Source: Gillisella vitis
Lineage (GTDB): Bacteria; Pseudomonadota; Alphaproteobacteria; Rhizobiales; Rhizobiaceae
NCBI GenBank assembly: GCA_009744235.1
Contig: WPHV01000001.1
Coordinates: 434,001-498,000, forward strand
DNA: 64,000 nucleotides
Reading direction: 5' to 3'
Part shown: one piece after another, positions 35,970 to 46,067 of the stretch
Position numbering within the stretch: position 1 is the first letter of the stretch
How the letters are laid out: each line of letters starts with the position of its first letter
Translations under genes and position numbers: made by a program
The notes under the pieces: generated by a model
What the model was told of the DNA's origin: nothing
The model's input: only the letters and a program-made list of their open reading frames with translations
The model's database searches: none

Positions 35970-36362
35970 GTGAGCGACGAGAATACCATCACACTCTATG
36001 AAGCCATCGGCGGGGATGCGACGGTGAAGGCGTTGGTGCATCGCTTTTACCAGTTGATGGACACGCTGCCGGAAGCGGCGCGCTGCCGGGCCATTCATCC
36101 GGCTGATCTCACCGAAAGCGAAGAGAAGTTTTATGATTATATCACCGGCTATCTCGGCGGGCCGCCTGTCTATATGCAAAAGCGCGGCCATCCCATGCTG
36201 CGGCGTCGGCACTTTGTCGCGGAGATCGGACCGTTGGAGCGGGATGAGTGGCTATTGTGTTTTCGCCGCGCCATGGACGAGACCATTGCCCATGAGAAGC
36301 TGCGCGAGATCATCTGGGCGCCGATTGAAAAGCTTGCCCATCACATGCAGAACAAGGAATAG
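35970..36362 (+). CDS. Group II truncated haemoglobin
   Basis: 130 residues with a GTG start. LYEAIGGDATVKALVHRFYQLMDTLP (Tyr at B10), YLGGPPVYMQKRGHPMLRRRHF (proximal His) and DEWLLCF (Trp at G8) are group II markers. Such proteins bind oxygen or NO and help with redox stress. A DUF423 gene follows within 5 bases, so the two are likely cotranscribed. Confidence 0.92.
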   Translation: MSDENTITLYEAIGGDATVKALVHRFYQLMDTLPEAARCRAIHPADLTESEEKFYDYITGYLGGPPVYMQKRGHPMLRRRHFVAEIGPLERDEWLLCFRRAMDETIAHEKLREIIWAPIEKLAHHMQNKE

Positions 36363-36366
36363 CGGC

Positions 36367-36732
36367 ATGAGCCTGCGCGCATTGAGACCTCTCCTGCTGA
36401 TCTTGTCCGGCCTGTTCGGCGCCTGCGGCGTCGGGCTGGCGGCTGCGGCGGCGCATGTGACGGGGGCTGGCAATCTGCTCGGCCCCGCCTCCTCGATTGC
36501 GCTCACCCATGCTCCCGCCTTGCTGGGGCTTTATCTGGCCGGTGACAGGATTCGTACCGCCACGCTCTCCGGCCTGGTAATCGGCCTTGGCGTGCTGCTA
36601 TTTGCTGGTGATCTCGCGGTCAAGCAATGGAGCGGCCAGAGCCTGTTTCCCATGGCCGCCCCAACGGGCGGTATCGCGATGATGGTGGGTTGGACGCTGC
36701 TGGCGCTCGGCGCGTTTTTGCCGCGCACCTGA
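36367..36732 (+). CDS. DUF423-like small membrane protein
   Basis: 121 residues with four predicted membrane helices (for example PLLLILSGLFGACGVGLAAA and TLSGLVIGLGVLLFAGDLAV). The spacing and the GAxGxHxxG-like first helix resemble DUF423 proteins; function unknown. Its TGA stop touches the complementary stop of the next, convergent gene (TGATCA). Confidence 0.75.
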   Translation: MSLRALRPLLLILSGLFGACGVGLAAAAAHVTGAGNLLGPASSIALTHAPALLGLYLAGDRIRTATLSGLVIGLGVLLFAGDLAVKQWSGQSLFPMAAPTGGIAMMVGWTLLALGAFLPRT

Positions 36733-37011
36733 TCAGCTGTTGCGCCGTGCCGCGTTGCGGTGCCATTGCGGCGGCGGAAAATCGATGACCTCGGCTGAAA
36801 TCGCGTCGCGCCGCAACCCCTGCGCCAAATGCTGGGTGCGCGACACGGGCCGTTCATGCAGGCCCGGCAGCCGGATGATCTCTGCCATCGCCGCCTGCCG
36901 CTCCCGGCCATCCTGCTCGCGTTCGTACAGGGCGCCGATCAGTCCCTCCCCCGCCTGGTCACCAAGCTTGTGCAGCTCGATCATCAGGCTGCCGTCACTC
37001 CCGTCATGCAT
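36733..37011 (-). CDS. Small DUF6074-like protein
   Basis: 92 residues. It contains EIIRLPGLHERPVSRTQHLA and EVIDFPPPQWHRNAA, a pattern I associate with small rhizobial proteins of DUF6074; assignment is weak. The start could also be the ATG for MIELHKL. Twelve bases separate it from the DUF2325 gene upstream, so they probably form an operon. Confidence 0.6.
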   Translation of the reverse strand: MHDGSDGSLMIELHKLGDQAGEGLIGALYEREQDGRERQAAMAEIIRLPGLHERPVSRTQHLAQGLRRDAISAEVIDFPPPQWHRNAARRNS

Positions 37012-37023
37012 GAAATATGTCCC

Positions 37024-37428
37024 TCAATTGCTGTCAGAGCGGTCGTTCAACGTCTGAAGCGCCCGTTCCAGGCTGGATTTCGAGCCGTTGCGCAGCGGAA
37101 TGAAGGTCTTGCCGAATTTCTTGCAGCCGCTCTTCACCCGCAGACACGCATCATGGCTGATACAGTCGATCGGGCAGAACACGCAGTCGACCGAAGGCAG
37201 AACCGTATCGATCCGCGAAACGGCTTCCCGCAATCCGCCATCGTGATGGATCAGCTCGGCGCCAAAATTGGTGGCGATCTGGCGCAAATGCGCTACCTGG
37301 CAATCGCGCCCGCCGACATAGAGAAAGCTCTTGATATCCGCCTGAGCGCCCTTCTCATCAACCGGGGCAGCGGTGACCGCGCGCTTGTCTGTCTGCTTCT
37401 TCTTTTTCGGCGCATTGTGTTTTGCCAT
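37024..37428 (-). CDS. DUF2325 protein
   Basis: 134 residues. A lysine-rich start (MAKHNAPKKKKQTDKRA) precedes FLYVGGRDCQVAHLRQIATNFGAELIHHDGG and the Cys-containing segment VDCVFCPIDCISHDACLRVK, the DUF2325 pattern. Four clustered cysteines suggest metal binding. GGAGA precedes the start; the 17-residue longer frame is not conserved. Function unknown. Confidence 0.85.
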   Translation of the reverse strand: MAKHNAPKKKKQTDKRAVTAAPVDEKGAQADIKSFLYVGGRDCQVAHLRQIATNFGAELIHHDGGLREAVSRIDTVLPSVDCVFCPIDCISHDACLRVKSGCKKFGKTFIPLRNGSKSSLERALQTLNDRSDSN

Positions 37429-37651
37429 GGACTGTCTCCTGTGTATGGCGGCGGCGTCTTGCCATCCTTGTGTGTGCAATCACCCTACAAAACATGAGTA
37501 AAAGAGTAAAGTATATAGTGGAGGATTTTCATCATGTTTTCCGCAGCGAATGCGGACGAGATTTCAAACAGGCTTTTTTGGCAAAAAACCCGATAATACT
37601 ATTTTAAATCAATATCTTAAAAAATTTTCCGCAATGCGGCATATTGTAATT

Positions 37652-37667
37652 TTTACCGTTTGATAAA
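37652..37667. promoter_or_regulatory. Possible weak RutR site upstream of preT
   Basis: TTTACCGTTTGATAAA matches 10 of the 14 fixed positions of the RutR consensus TTGACCA-N2-TGGTCAA and lies 59 bases before the preT start. It is clearly weaker than the site at 45919. Confidence 0.35.
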
Positions 37668-37725
37668 TTTTTTATCCTGCGTTACGCTTTTCCCAATCGC
37701 TTCGAACAAAAAAGAGGGAACTGCG

Positions 37726-39087
37726 ATGCGAAAACTGGAACCGGGCCTGAAGGCCGGGCGGCTTGACGCTGTCGATTATGTAAAAAACTTCTCCGACCTG
37801 CATCCGCGCCTGGGCGACCATGAAGCGCTTGTCGCGTCTGACCGCTGCTATTTCTGTTATGACGCGCCCTGCATGACGGCCTGTCCGACCTCAATCGACA
37901 TTCCGTTGTTCATCCGCCAGATCTCGACGGGCAACCCGACCGGCTCGGCCAAGACGATTTTCGATCAGAACATCCTCGGCGGCATGTGTGCCCGCGTCTG
38001 TCCCACCGAACAGCTCTGCGAAGAGGCCTGTGTACGCAACACCGCCGAAGAACGCCCGGTGGAAATCGGCCGCTTGCAGCGTTATGCGACAGATCTAGCC
38101 ATTGAACATGGCCACCAGTTCTACACAGCCGCGGCCTCGACCGGAAAGACCATTGCCGTGGTGGGTGCCGGTCCGGCCGGTCTTGCTTGCGCGCATCGGC
38201 TGGCCATGCACGGCCATTCCGTCACCATCTACGACACCCGCCCCAAGGCAGGCGGTTTGAACGAATATGGCATTGCCGCCTACAAAACCACAGATGACTA
38301 TGCCCAGGCGGAAGTGGATTACATCCTGTCGATTGGCAATATCGATGTGCTGCACGGCCAGATGCTGGGCCGCGACTTCACCCTCGCCGACCTCAAGGCA
38401 AAGTTCGATGCGGTGTTTCTCGGCACCGGCCTTGGCAATGTCAATATGTTGACCATTCCCGGCGCCGATACCAATGGTGTGATGGATGCGGTGGAGTTCA
38501 TCGCCCATCTGCGCCAGGCAGACGCCAAGGGCAATGTGCCTGTCGGACGCGACGTCGTCGTCATCGGCGGCGGCATGACCGCCATTGATGCGGGCGTGCA
38601 GGCCAAGCTGCTCGGTGCGGAAAACGTCACCATCTGCTATCGCCGTGGCAAGGAGCATATGAACGCCTCGGATTATGAGCAGGACCTTGCCGCCTCCAAG
38701 GGCGTGCAGATCCGCCATTGGCTCCAGCCGAAGGAGGTTGCGCATCACGGCGGCCATATCGCCTCGATCAGCTTTGAATATACCCATCTGGAAAACGGGC
38801 TGATGAAGGGCAGCGGCCACACCACCGAGATCAAGGCCGACCAGATCCTCGTCGCTATCGGCCAGAAGCTCGACCCGGAAGGCCAGGACAGCCTTGCGAT
38901 GCAAGGCGGCAAGATTACCGTGGATGCAGAGGGTCGTACATCGCTTCCTGGCGTCTGGGCGGGCGGTGACTGCGCCTTCGGCGGCCAGGACCTGACGGTC
39001 TCCGCCGTTGCCATGGGCCGCGACGCGGCTGAAAGCATCAACCTGACGCTTGCTGCGGACGCCTCCGGCGTCAGCGCCGTCGCCTGA
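37726..39087 (+). CDS. preT: Dihydropyrimidine dehydrogenase subunit PreT
   Basis: 453 residues. Two iron-sulphur cysteine clusters (CYFCYDAPCMTACPTSIDIP and GMCARVCPTEQLCEEACV) precede FAD (VVGAGPAGLACAHRL) and NAD(P)H (VIGGGMTAIDAG) motifs. It passes electrons from NAD(P)H to PreA for reduction of uracil and thymine to the dihydro forms. The ATG at 37726 follows AAGAGGGA. preA starts 17 bases later. Confidence 0.95.
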   Translation: MRKLEPGLKAGRLDAVDYVKNFSDLHPRLGDHEALVASDRCYFCYDAPCMTACPTSIDIPLFIRQISTGNPTGSAKTIFDQNILGGMCARVCPTEQLCEEACVRNTAEERPVEIGRLQRYATDLAIEHGHQFYTAAASTGKTIAVVGAGPAGLACAHRLAMHGHSVTIYDTRPKAGGLNEYGIAAYKTTDDYAQAEVDYILSIGNIDVLHGQMLGRDFTLADLKAKFDAVFLGTGLGNVNMLTIPGADTNGVMDAVEFIAHLRQADAKGNVPVGRDVVVIGGGMTAIDAGVQAKLLGAENVTICYRRGKEHMNASDYEQDLAASKGVQIRHWLQPKEVAHHGGHIASISFEYTHLENGLMKGSGHTTEIKADQILVAIGQKLDPEGQDSLAMQGGKITVDAEGRTSLPGVWAGGDCAFGGQDLTVSAVAMGRDAAESINLTLAADASGVSAVA

Positions 39088-39104
39088 GCCGGAGGGATTG
39101 AACC

Positions 39105-40418
39105 ATGGCTGATATTAGAAATAATTTCGTCGGCATCAAATCGCCCAACCCCTTCTGGCTGGCCTCTGCGCCACCGACCGACAAGGCCTATAATGTCGAG
39201 CGCGCCTTCAAAGCCGGCTGGGGCGGCGTGGTGTGGAAAACCCTCGGCTCGGAAGGCCCACCGGTCGTCAATGTCAATGGTCCCCGCTACGGGGCCATCT
39301 GGGGGGCGGACCGCCGCCTGCTGGGTCTCAACAATATCGAGCTGATCACCGACCGCCCCTTGCAGGTCAATCTTCAGGAAATGAAGATGGTCAAGATGAA
39401 CTGGCCAGACCGCGCCCTGATCGCCTCGATCATGGTGCCTTGTGAGGAAGAGGAATGGAAGGCGATCCTGCCGCTGGTGGAAGAAACCGGGGCTGACGGC
39501 ATCGAGCTGAATTTCGGCTGTCCGCACGGCATGTCGGAACGCGGCATGGGAGCCGCCGTCGGCCAGGTGCCGGAATATATCGAAATGGTGGTGCGCTGGT
39601 GCAAGCAATATAGCCGCATGCCTGTGATCACCAAGCTGACGCCTAATATTACCGATATCCGCAAACCGGCCCGCGCTGCCAAGGCGGGCGGCACAGATGC
39701 GGTGTCGCTGATCAACACCATCAATTCCATCGTCTCGGTCGATCTCGACAGTTTTGCCCCCAATCCCAGTGTTGGCGGCAAAGGCAGCCATGGCGGCTAT
39801 TGCGGCCCGGCGGTCAAGCCGATTGCGCTGAACATGGTGGCGGAAATCGCCCGCGATCCGGAAACCTATGGCCTACCGATCTCAGGCATCGGCGGCATTA
39901 CCACCTGGCGGGATGCGGCAGAGTTTTTGGCGCTCGGCGCTGGCAATGTGCAGGTCTGCACCGCCGCCATGACCTATGGGTTCAAGATCGTTGAGGAAAT
40001 GATCACGGGCCTGTCCGACTGGATGGATGCCAAGGGTCACGCATCGCTGGATGACATCTGTGGTCGCGCCGTGCCCAATGTCACCGACTGGCAATATCTC
40101 AACCTCAACTATATCGCCAAGGCGCAGATCGATCAGGATGCCTGCATCAAATGCGGCCGCTGTCACATCGCCTGCGAGGACACGTCCCATCAGGCGATTA
40201 CCAGCATTGTCGATGGCGCACGCAAGTTCGAGGTGATGGAAGACGAATGCGTCGGCTGCAACCTCTGCGTTAATGTCTGTCCGGTCGAAAACTGCATCAC
40301 CATGGTCGGCCTGGAACCCGGCACGCTAGACCAGCGCACCGGCAAGCCAGTCGATCCGAACTACGCCAACTGGACGACCCATCCCAATAATCCGATGGCG
40401 GTGCAGGCAGCGGAATAA
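39105..40418 (+). CDS. preA: Dihydropyrimidine dehydrogenase subunit PreA
   Basis: 437 residues. An FMN-dependent dihydroorotate-dehydrogenase-like barrel (PNPFWLASAPPTDKAYN; catalytic loop NFGCPHGMSERGMGAAVGQ) is followed by a C-terminal two-cluster ferredoxin domain (CIKCGRCHIACE and CVGCNLCVNVCPVENC). It reduces uracil or thymine with electrons from PreT. The operon preTA ends with a good terminator. Confidence 0.96.
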   Translation: MADIRNNFVGIKSPNPFWLASAPPTDKAYNVERAFKAGWGGVVWKTLGSEGPPVVNVNGPRYGAIWGADRRLLGLNNIELITDRPLQVNLQEMKMVKMNWPDRALIASIMVPCEEEEWKAILPLVEETGADGIELNFGCPHGMSERGMGAAVGQVPEYIEMVVRWCKQYSRMPVITKLTPNITDIRKPARAAKAGGTDAVSLINTINSIVSVDLDSFAPNPSVGGKGSHGGYCGPAVKPIALNMVAEIARDPETYGLPISGIGGITTWRDAAEFLALGAGNVQVCTAAMTYGFKIVEEMITGLSDWMDAKGHASLDDICGRAVPNVTDWQYLNLNYIAKAQIDQDACIKCGRCHIACEDTSHQAITSIVDGARKFEVMEDECVGCNLCVNVCPVENCITMVGLEPGTLDQRTGKPVDPNYANWTTHPNNPMAVQAAE

Positions 40419-40482
40419 GTCCAACCGCCATCGCGGTGGCGCTGGACTTCCCTTTGTGAATATCTCAAAGCCTTAAACTGGC

Positions 40483-40540
40483 AGCGAGTGACGGTCGGCC
40501 GGGTTCAGATTGAACCAGCCAGATTGTCACTCGCTTTTTT
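40483..40540 (+). terminator. preTA terminator
   Basis: Ten-base arms AGCGAGTGAC (40483-40492) and GTCACTCGCT (40526-40535) run straight into T6. A smaller dyad (GGTTCA/TGAACC) lies in the loop. Confidence 0.85.
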
Positions 40541-41299
40541 CATTTGTCTTTTTGGGTTTCCGTACGTTTCCGAGCAAAAATGATAGGGAACGACGTGAAT
40601 TGCATCGGTATTTTTAATATTAATCATATCTAAATAAAAACAAGCTGGCGAAAGTTGGTGTGAAAATTCAGGAATTCTCAATTTTTTCATGAACTGATGC
40701 AGTCGTTATTTCATCGCGTGCTTGACGACAATATCCGCACAGCGCCTTGCACCTCTATCGTGGAGCGCGTTTCATCCAGATAACATGACAACACAATGCG
40801 TCGACTATACTGCATGCAACCCTATTTTTATCCATGGATCATTGGAGAATTTCTATCAAAAACTCCAGAATATTTGAGAAGATATTCAATAAAATCATAA
40901 TCTTAAATTTTCTGAGATTTTTCTTTTACATAAGAAATATCAATAGCTTCAATTGAAAATTGGATATTTTTTGTAATGATTTTTTCTACACCAAAAAGGA
41001 AATTTTAGAGAATTACTTTGCAATGAACTGACCAAGCCTGCATAAGTATATTTTAATAAGAAGAGAGATCTATCGAGATCATCCAAAATGGGCAAAACGA
41101 TTAGGGTCAATCTTCGAAATGAATACTGCATCTTACGCTCTACCGAGCGCGACAGGATCGGACCGGGAACTAGGATCGATTCTCGGACAAATCCGAGGCG
41201 AAAACAACAAGATCGAAAGTCCGTCAGGTGACATAGGCGCCTGGCAGACTCTAAAGAGCAGGACCGAAATATCAATATATCTGCACGTTGAAGAGTTTG
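40541..41299. other. AT-rich gap before the GGDEF-EAL gene
   Basis: About 760 bases, strongly AT-rich, with no credible gene. The short frames here (for example 41119-41328) have no family match. It presumably holds the promoter of the GGDEF-EAL gene. Confidence 0.4.
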
Positions 41300-44032
41300 A
41301 TGATGATCATTTCTGCCTGGGCCGATAACATTGCGGGAAGTGTCAGGAAGCTTGCCAGCTTCTACTGGCCCGCTTTGATTGTTTGCGCTGCGGTTTTCGT
41401 CACTATTTTTGCAATCGAAAGCCAAAATCGCAAAGCCTATCTGGAAGACAGGAAGGCCGCGATCTCCGACAAGCTCAGCCCCGTGCGCGCCCGGCTGGAA
41501 GGCAATATCAAGGCCGACATCAAGATGCTCCAAGGCCTGCTTGCCGTGCTTGAAACCGAGCCAGACATGAGCCAGGCCCGGTTTTCCGCCATTGGCAGGC
41601 GATTTTTCTCCAGGCCTGTCCGGCTGCGCTCTATCAGTCTTTCCTTCGACATGCGGACAAGACTGACCTATCCGTTCATTCTCAACCAGGTTGGGCATGA
41701 CTTCACAGCCAACCCGCAAGAGCAAAAAGCCGCCGTCCAGGCCGAGAACAGCAATATCTATGTCATCACAGAGCCGATGAACCTGCCGACAACAGGCAAG
41801 AGTCTCGTTATCTTTTACCCCATTGCGTCATCGAGCCTGAGCGAACCGGCCAGCACGTCACCGGACTTGCCGGACCAGACGTCCCCTCAGAATAAGCCCT
41901 TCAGCCATGGCCTGCTGCGCGGCACCGTCGATGTGGAGCGGCTGTTTCGCGAAAGTGGCCTCTATGACCTCGATCTGAATGTCGCGCTTTACGCCGGTTC
42001 CGATACGCAAAACGCAGTCAGCACGGCGTTTTTCGGCGATCCCGCACTAATCGGCGCCAGCGCGGTGCGCATGGAGGTCAGCATTGGCGCCCAGACCTGG
42101 GTGCTGGCGGCAGCGCCCAAGGGCGGGTGGCAACAACCCGCCAACGAAATCTGGTTCCGTCAATTGGTAATGTTCATCCTGGCGCTGGCAATCATCACGC
42201 CTTTCCTGTGGGTCGCGCATCTTCTGATGGAACGGCAGGCCAATATTGCCGAGCTCAACGATCAGGAACGCGAATTGCGCACTCTGTCACAACGATTGCA
42301 AATCGCGCTCGACGCCTCGCAAATCGGCGTGTGGGAAATGGATATCGGCAGCCTCGCCCTGACCTGGGACAATCGCATGCGCCAGCTCTACGATTGTGAT
42401 CCGTCCCGTCCGATTGAAATCCGCGAGGACTGGAGCAACTGTCTTCATCCGGAGGACCGGGAAAGCGCCACTCACGCTCTGGCCTCGGCCATCCGCACCG
42501 GCTCCAATTACTCGACCGAGTTCCGTATTCTGGATCGCAGCGGCCAGATACGCCATATCCGCTCCTTCGGATCGATCTATCGCGATGCCGATTTTCGCAA
42601 GAAGATCGTCGGCGTGAACTGGAACATCACCGCGGATGTCAAACTGCATGAAGCCCTGCACGATGCCAAAACCGCGCTCGAGGCCCAGAACCAGGAACTG
42701 GAAAACGCCCGGCAGATCATGGAACATACGTCCCTGCACGATCCCCTGACCGGACTTGCAAACCGACGCTTCCTCGACCGGCATCTAGCCGACATCGAAG
42801 ACCTAAGGGGTAGCGGCAAATCTGTCGCTTTGCTGCATATCGATCTCGACAGGTTCAAGGAGATCAACGACACGCTGGGCCACGCGGCAGGTGACGCCAT
42901 GCTGCGCCATGCCGCCAGCCAGATCAATACCCATATTTCCCCCGGCGATTTTGCCGCGCGCATCGGCGGCGACGAATTCGTGGTGGTCAAGCACAACGAG
43001 AGCAGCCAGGCCGCAGCCCGCAGCCTTGGCGAAACCCTGATCGATGCCATCAACCAGCCAATCCATTGGGAGGGCCAAGAATGCCGTGTTAGCGCCAGCA
43101 TCGGCATCGCCCAATCCTGCAACAGCCACCCGCATCTGGAACAGGCCTTGATCAATGCCGATATCGCGCTTTACGAGGCAAAACGGCGCGGAAAGAACCG
43201 GCTGGAATTCTTTTCCGACACGTTGAAGGAAGCCACCCTTTCCACCAAGCGCACCGCCGACGCCATTCTGCGCTCGCTGGCCGATCACGATTTCATTCCC
43301 TATTTCCAGCCGCAATTTGACGCGCACACCATGCAGATTACTGGCGTCGAGGCGCTCGCGCGCTGGCAACATCCGCAGCTTGGCCTGTTGCCGCCGATTG
43401 CCTTCCTGTCGGTGGCCGAAAGCCTGAATGTCGTGGCCGCCATCGACAACAGCATTCTCGAACAATCGCTTGCCGAGGCCCGGCGCTGGCAGGAGCACGG
43501 ACTGGATACGCCGCATGTCTCCGTTAATATCTCTGCCCAAAGATTGTTCGACGATGGGCTTGTCGCCCATCTACGCGATACACCGCTTCCCGCCGGCGGC
43601 CTTGCCTTCGAATTGCTGGAATCGATCTCCTTCGATGACAAGGCGGAAGCCGCGGCAACCGCCATCAGCCAGATCAAAATCCTCGGCATCGATATCGAGA
43701 TCGATGATTTCGGCACCGGCTATTCCTCGATCCTCAGCCTGTTGAAGCTCTCGCCCCGACGGCTGAAAATCGACAGGCAATTGACCCTGCCGATCATCGA
43801 GAGCAAGCAACAGCGACGGCTGATCGGCTCGATTGTTGAAATCGGCCGATCGCTTGGCATCGAAATCATTGCCGAAGGTGTGGAAACCATGCAGCACGCC
43901 GACATTCTGCGGGATCTCGGCTGTCATACCTTGCAGGGCTATGGCCTGGCCCGCCCCATGAACGGCGACGACCTGTTCGCGCTTTTGAAGCGCCGATCTC
44001 TCGACCGTAAACAGGATGCCATCGCGCTCTGA
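41300..44032 (+). CDS. CHASE-PAS-GGDEF-EAL cyclic-di-GMP enzyme
   Basis: 910 residues. Membrane segments near 20-40 and 285-305 flank a periplasmic CHASE-type sensor; a PAS domain, GGDEF and EAL follow. GGDEF is intact (IGGDEF at 556); the I-site has S in place of R (SPGD). EAL is intact at 684 (VEALARW), with NISAQRL, IDDFGTGYSS, LKIDRQL and AEGVET, so phosphodiesterase activity is expected. Net activity cannot be predicted. The start is placed at the ATG 41300 after a GAAGAG; a TTG at 41288 is an alternative. Confidence 0.9.
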   Translation: MMIISAWADNIAGSVRKLASFYWPALIVCAAVFVTIFAIESQNRKAYLEDRKAAISDKLSPVRARLEGNIKADIKMLQGLLAVLETEPDMSQARFSAIGRRFFSRPVRLRSISLSFDMRTRLTYPFILNQVGHDFTANPQEQKAAVQAENSNIYVITEPMNLPTTGKSLVIFYPIASSSLSEPASTSPDLPDQTSPQNKPFSHGLLRGTVDVERLFRESGLYDLDLNVALYAGSDTQNAVSTAFFGDPALIGASAVRMEVSIGAQTWVLAAAPKGGWQQPANEIWFRQLVMFILALAIITPFLWVAHLLMERQANIAELNDQERELRTLSQRLQIALDASQIGVWEMDIGSLALTWDNRMRQLYDCDPSRPIEIREDWSNCLHPEDRESATHALASAIRTGSNYSTEFRILDRSGQIRHIRSFGSIYRDADFRKKIVGVNWNITADVKLHEALHDAKTALEAQNQELENARQIMEHTSLHDPLTGLANRRFLDRHLADIEDLRGSGKSVALLHIDLDRFKEINDTLGHAAGDAMLRHAASQINTHISPGDFAARIGGDEFVVVKHNESSQAAARSLGETLIDAINQPIHWEGQECRVSASIGIAQSCNSHPHLEQALINADIALYEAKRRGKNRLEFFSDTLKEATLSTKRTADAILRSLADHDFIPYFQPQFDAHTMQITGVEALARWQHPQLGLLPPIAFLSVAESLNVVAAIDNSILEQSLAEARRWQEHGLDTPHVSVNISAQRLFDDGLVAHLRDTPLPAGGLAFELLESISFDDKAEAAATAISQIKILGIDIEIDDFGTGYSSILSLLKLSPRRLKIDRQLTLPIIESKQQRRLIGSIVEIGRSLGIEIIAEGVETMQHADILRDLGCHTLQGYGLARPMNGDDLFALLKRRSLDRKQDAIAL

Positions 44033-44158
44033 TGCTTTTTGAAATGCCTCATTTTTGAACGGAAAAGGGGTCGCCTCGCTTTGCCCTGCATCGTATAGAG
44101 AGCTTTGGCGCAACAAGCGTGGCCGCCATTTTGCCTATCATTCACAAAGACCCAATCC

Positions 44159-45112
44159 GTGACAGCATCGACGATTTCCCCCTCGCCTGAAAAAGACGAT
44201 ATAAGAGACAGGCATAACAGCCATGCCCGTGGCCGCGAGAAACTGAAGGCCCATCTGGCCGTTTTGCTGTTTGCCGTGTTGCTCGCCACCTCCTTTTCCT
44301 TCGGTGGCATGGCGACCCACATGATCGATCCGATTGCGGTCCAGGCGCTACGCTATATCGTCACCATCGCCATCACAGCTTTCCTGTGCTTCCGCATTAA
44401 GCGCTATCCGCTCAAAGCGCCGCGTCGCCCGGTCCGCTTCGTGATTATCGGCGCGCTGATGGCCACCTATATGATCAGCATGTTCATCGCCCTGCAATTT
44501 ACCGCCCCTGTGGCGACCGGGGCGATTTTCACGATGATGCCGCTGATGAGCGCAGGCTTCGCCTGGCTGTTGATGCGCCAAAAAACCCGAGGCCGGGTGA
44601 TGGTCAGCCTGGTGATTGCCGCCATCGGGGCGATCTGGGTGATCTTTCGCGGCGATGTGCAGGCGCTGATCCATTTCGACATCGGCAAGGGCGAGTTGAT
44701 CTATCTCGTCGGCGTGACCGCGCATGCGATTTACGTGCCGCTGCTGCGCAAATTCAACGAGAACGAACCGGCGCTGATCTTCCTGCTCTGGTCGGCGGTG
44801 GGCACACTCGCCTTCATTATGGTGCCGGGCGTGCCCCGACTGATCGCCCTCGACTACGCCTCGATCTCCTGGCTTGGCTGGGGTCTGGTTCTCTATCTGG
44901 CGGTCGTGACAACGCTGATCACCTTCCTGCTGCTGCAATATGCCTCGCAGCGCCTGCCCGCGCCCAAAGTGCTGGCCTATAGCTACCTGACGCCAAGCTT
45001 CATCATTCTGCTGGAAGGCGCCATGGGCCATGGCTGGGCGCCGATGGCCGTATTTGCCGGGGCGCTGATCACAGCCGCCGGACTTCTCGCCATGGCCCTG
45101 CTGCCGGATTGA
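44159..45112 (+). CDS. EamA-family (DMT) transporter
   Basis: 317 residues from a GTG; an alternative TTG at 44105 gives 335. About ten membrane helices in two repeated halves (for example HLAVLLFAVLLATSFSFGGM, GAIFTMMPLMSAGFAWLLM, GWGLVLYLAVVTTLITFLLL). It exports or imports small metabolites; substrate unknown. It is convergent with rutR, with only 13 bases between stops. No good ribosome-binding site is visible, so the start is uncertain. Confidence 0.82.
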   Translation: MTASTISPSPEKDDIRDRHNSHARGREKLKAHLAVLLFAVLLATSFSFGGMATHMIDPIAVQALRYIVTIAITAFLCFRIKRYPLKAPRRPVRFVIIGALMATYMISMFIALQFTAPVATGAIFTMMPLMSAGFAWLLMRQKTRGRVMVSLVIAAIGAIWVIFRGDVQALIHFDIGKGELIYLVGVTAHAIYVPLLRKFNENEPALIFLLWSAVGTLAFIMVPGVPRLIALDYASISWLGWGLVLYLAVVTTLITFLLLQYASQRLPAPKVLAYSYLTPSFIILLEGAMGHGWAPMAVFAGALITAAGLLAMALLPD

Positions 45113-45125
45113 TCCGGCCTTGCGT

Positions 45126-45767
45126 TCACATTCCTGGCTGGAGACCTCGCAGGAACAGGCCTTCCAGAAACCGTGCGGCATTCTCGAACCGCTCGTCTTC
45201 CGCCGTCCCCGCGCCCAGCACGGCACGCACCTGCACGTCGAAATCAGCGTAATGCTGGGTGGTGGACCAGATTGAAAAAATCAGGTGATAGGGGTCGCAG
45301 GCGACAAGCTTGCCCGCCATGATCCAGCTGCGAATGACCCCGGCCTTCTCATCGACCAGATCTTTCAACGGCCCTTTCAGCACATCCTCGATAATGGGTG
45401 CACCCTGGAGCACTTCATTGGCAAACAACCGGCTTTCGCGCGGAAAATCTCGGGCCATTTCCAGCTTGCGGCGGATATAGCTGCGGATTTCCTCCTGCGG
45501 ATCGCCCTCGGCATCGAAAGCGCGCAGCGGCTTCAGCCACGTCTCCAGCAGCCGGTCCATTAAAAGCCGGTGCATCGCCTCCTTGGTGCGGAAATAATAG
45601 AGCAGATTGGGTTTCGACATGCCCGCCACCTCGGCGATCTGGTCGATGGTCGAGCCGCGAAAGCCGCGCATGGAAAACACGTCCAGTGCCGCTTGCAGGA
45701 TGACCTCCTCCTTTTCTTCCTGAATCCGCGTCCGCCTCTGCGTCCTTGATGCCCTGGCAATCGCCAT
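45126..45767 (-). CDS. rutR: RutR, TetR-family pyrimidine regulator
   Basis: 213 residues. Closely follows E. coli RutR in layout: AALDVFSMRGFRGSTIDQIAEVAGMSKPNLLYYFRTKEA, SYIRRKLEMARDFPRESRLF, and LIFSIWSTTQHYADF near the end. RutR binds uracil and then releases DNA. The start at 45767 has GAGAGA upstream; the longer frame to 45941 is not conserved. A near-consensus operator sits 152 bases upstream, before the divergent amidohydrolase gene. Confidence 0.92.
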   Translation of the reverse strand: MAIARASRTQRRTRIQEEKEEVILQAALDVFSMRGFRGSTIDQIAEVAGMSKPNLLYYFRTKEAMHRLLMDRLLETWLKPLRAFDAEGDPQEEIRSYIRRKLEMARDFPRESRLFANEVLQGAPIIEDVLKGPLKDLVDEKAGVIRSWIMAGKLVACDPYHLIFSIWSTTQHYADFDVQVRAVLGAGTAEDERFENAARFLEGLFLRGLQPGM

Positions 45768-45918
45768 GCTCTCTCCCTGTCTTCCCCATGCCTGCCTGCG
45801 CCTTGCTGCTTCCAACCCTGCCCCGGAAGCAACCAGACGCGCCTCAAAAAAATAGGCGAAAGCTTTGGCCGAATTTTTCGCGTTTTTCGGCTTGAGTGCT
45901 ACGCCGGAAGTTGTAATG

Positions 45919-45934
45919 TTTACCAATCGGTCAA
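45919..45934. promoter_or_regulatory. RutR operator
   Basis: TTTACCAATCGGTCAA matches 12 of the 14 fixed positions of TTGACCA-N2-TGGTCAA. It lies between divergent rutR and the beta-ureidopropionase gene and should make both uracil-responsive. Confidence 0.8.
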
Positions 45935-46067
45935 ATATCAATCACTGCCCTCAGAAAGGCAATGGTTGAGACCGAAACAAAGGCTCAAAAATAACAAGAG
46001 CTAACAATGATGGGAACAGCGGTTTTCGATGGGCATCGAAATCCCTGCACAAATTAGGATTGATAAG

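Noticed and set aside
41119..41328. Short frame before the GGDEF-EAL gene
   Set aside because: No recognisable domain; it overlaps the start of the real gene.
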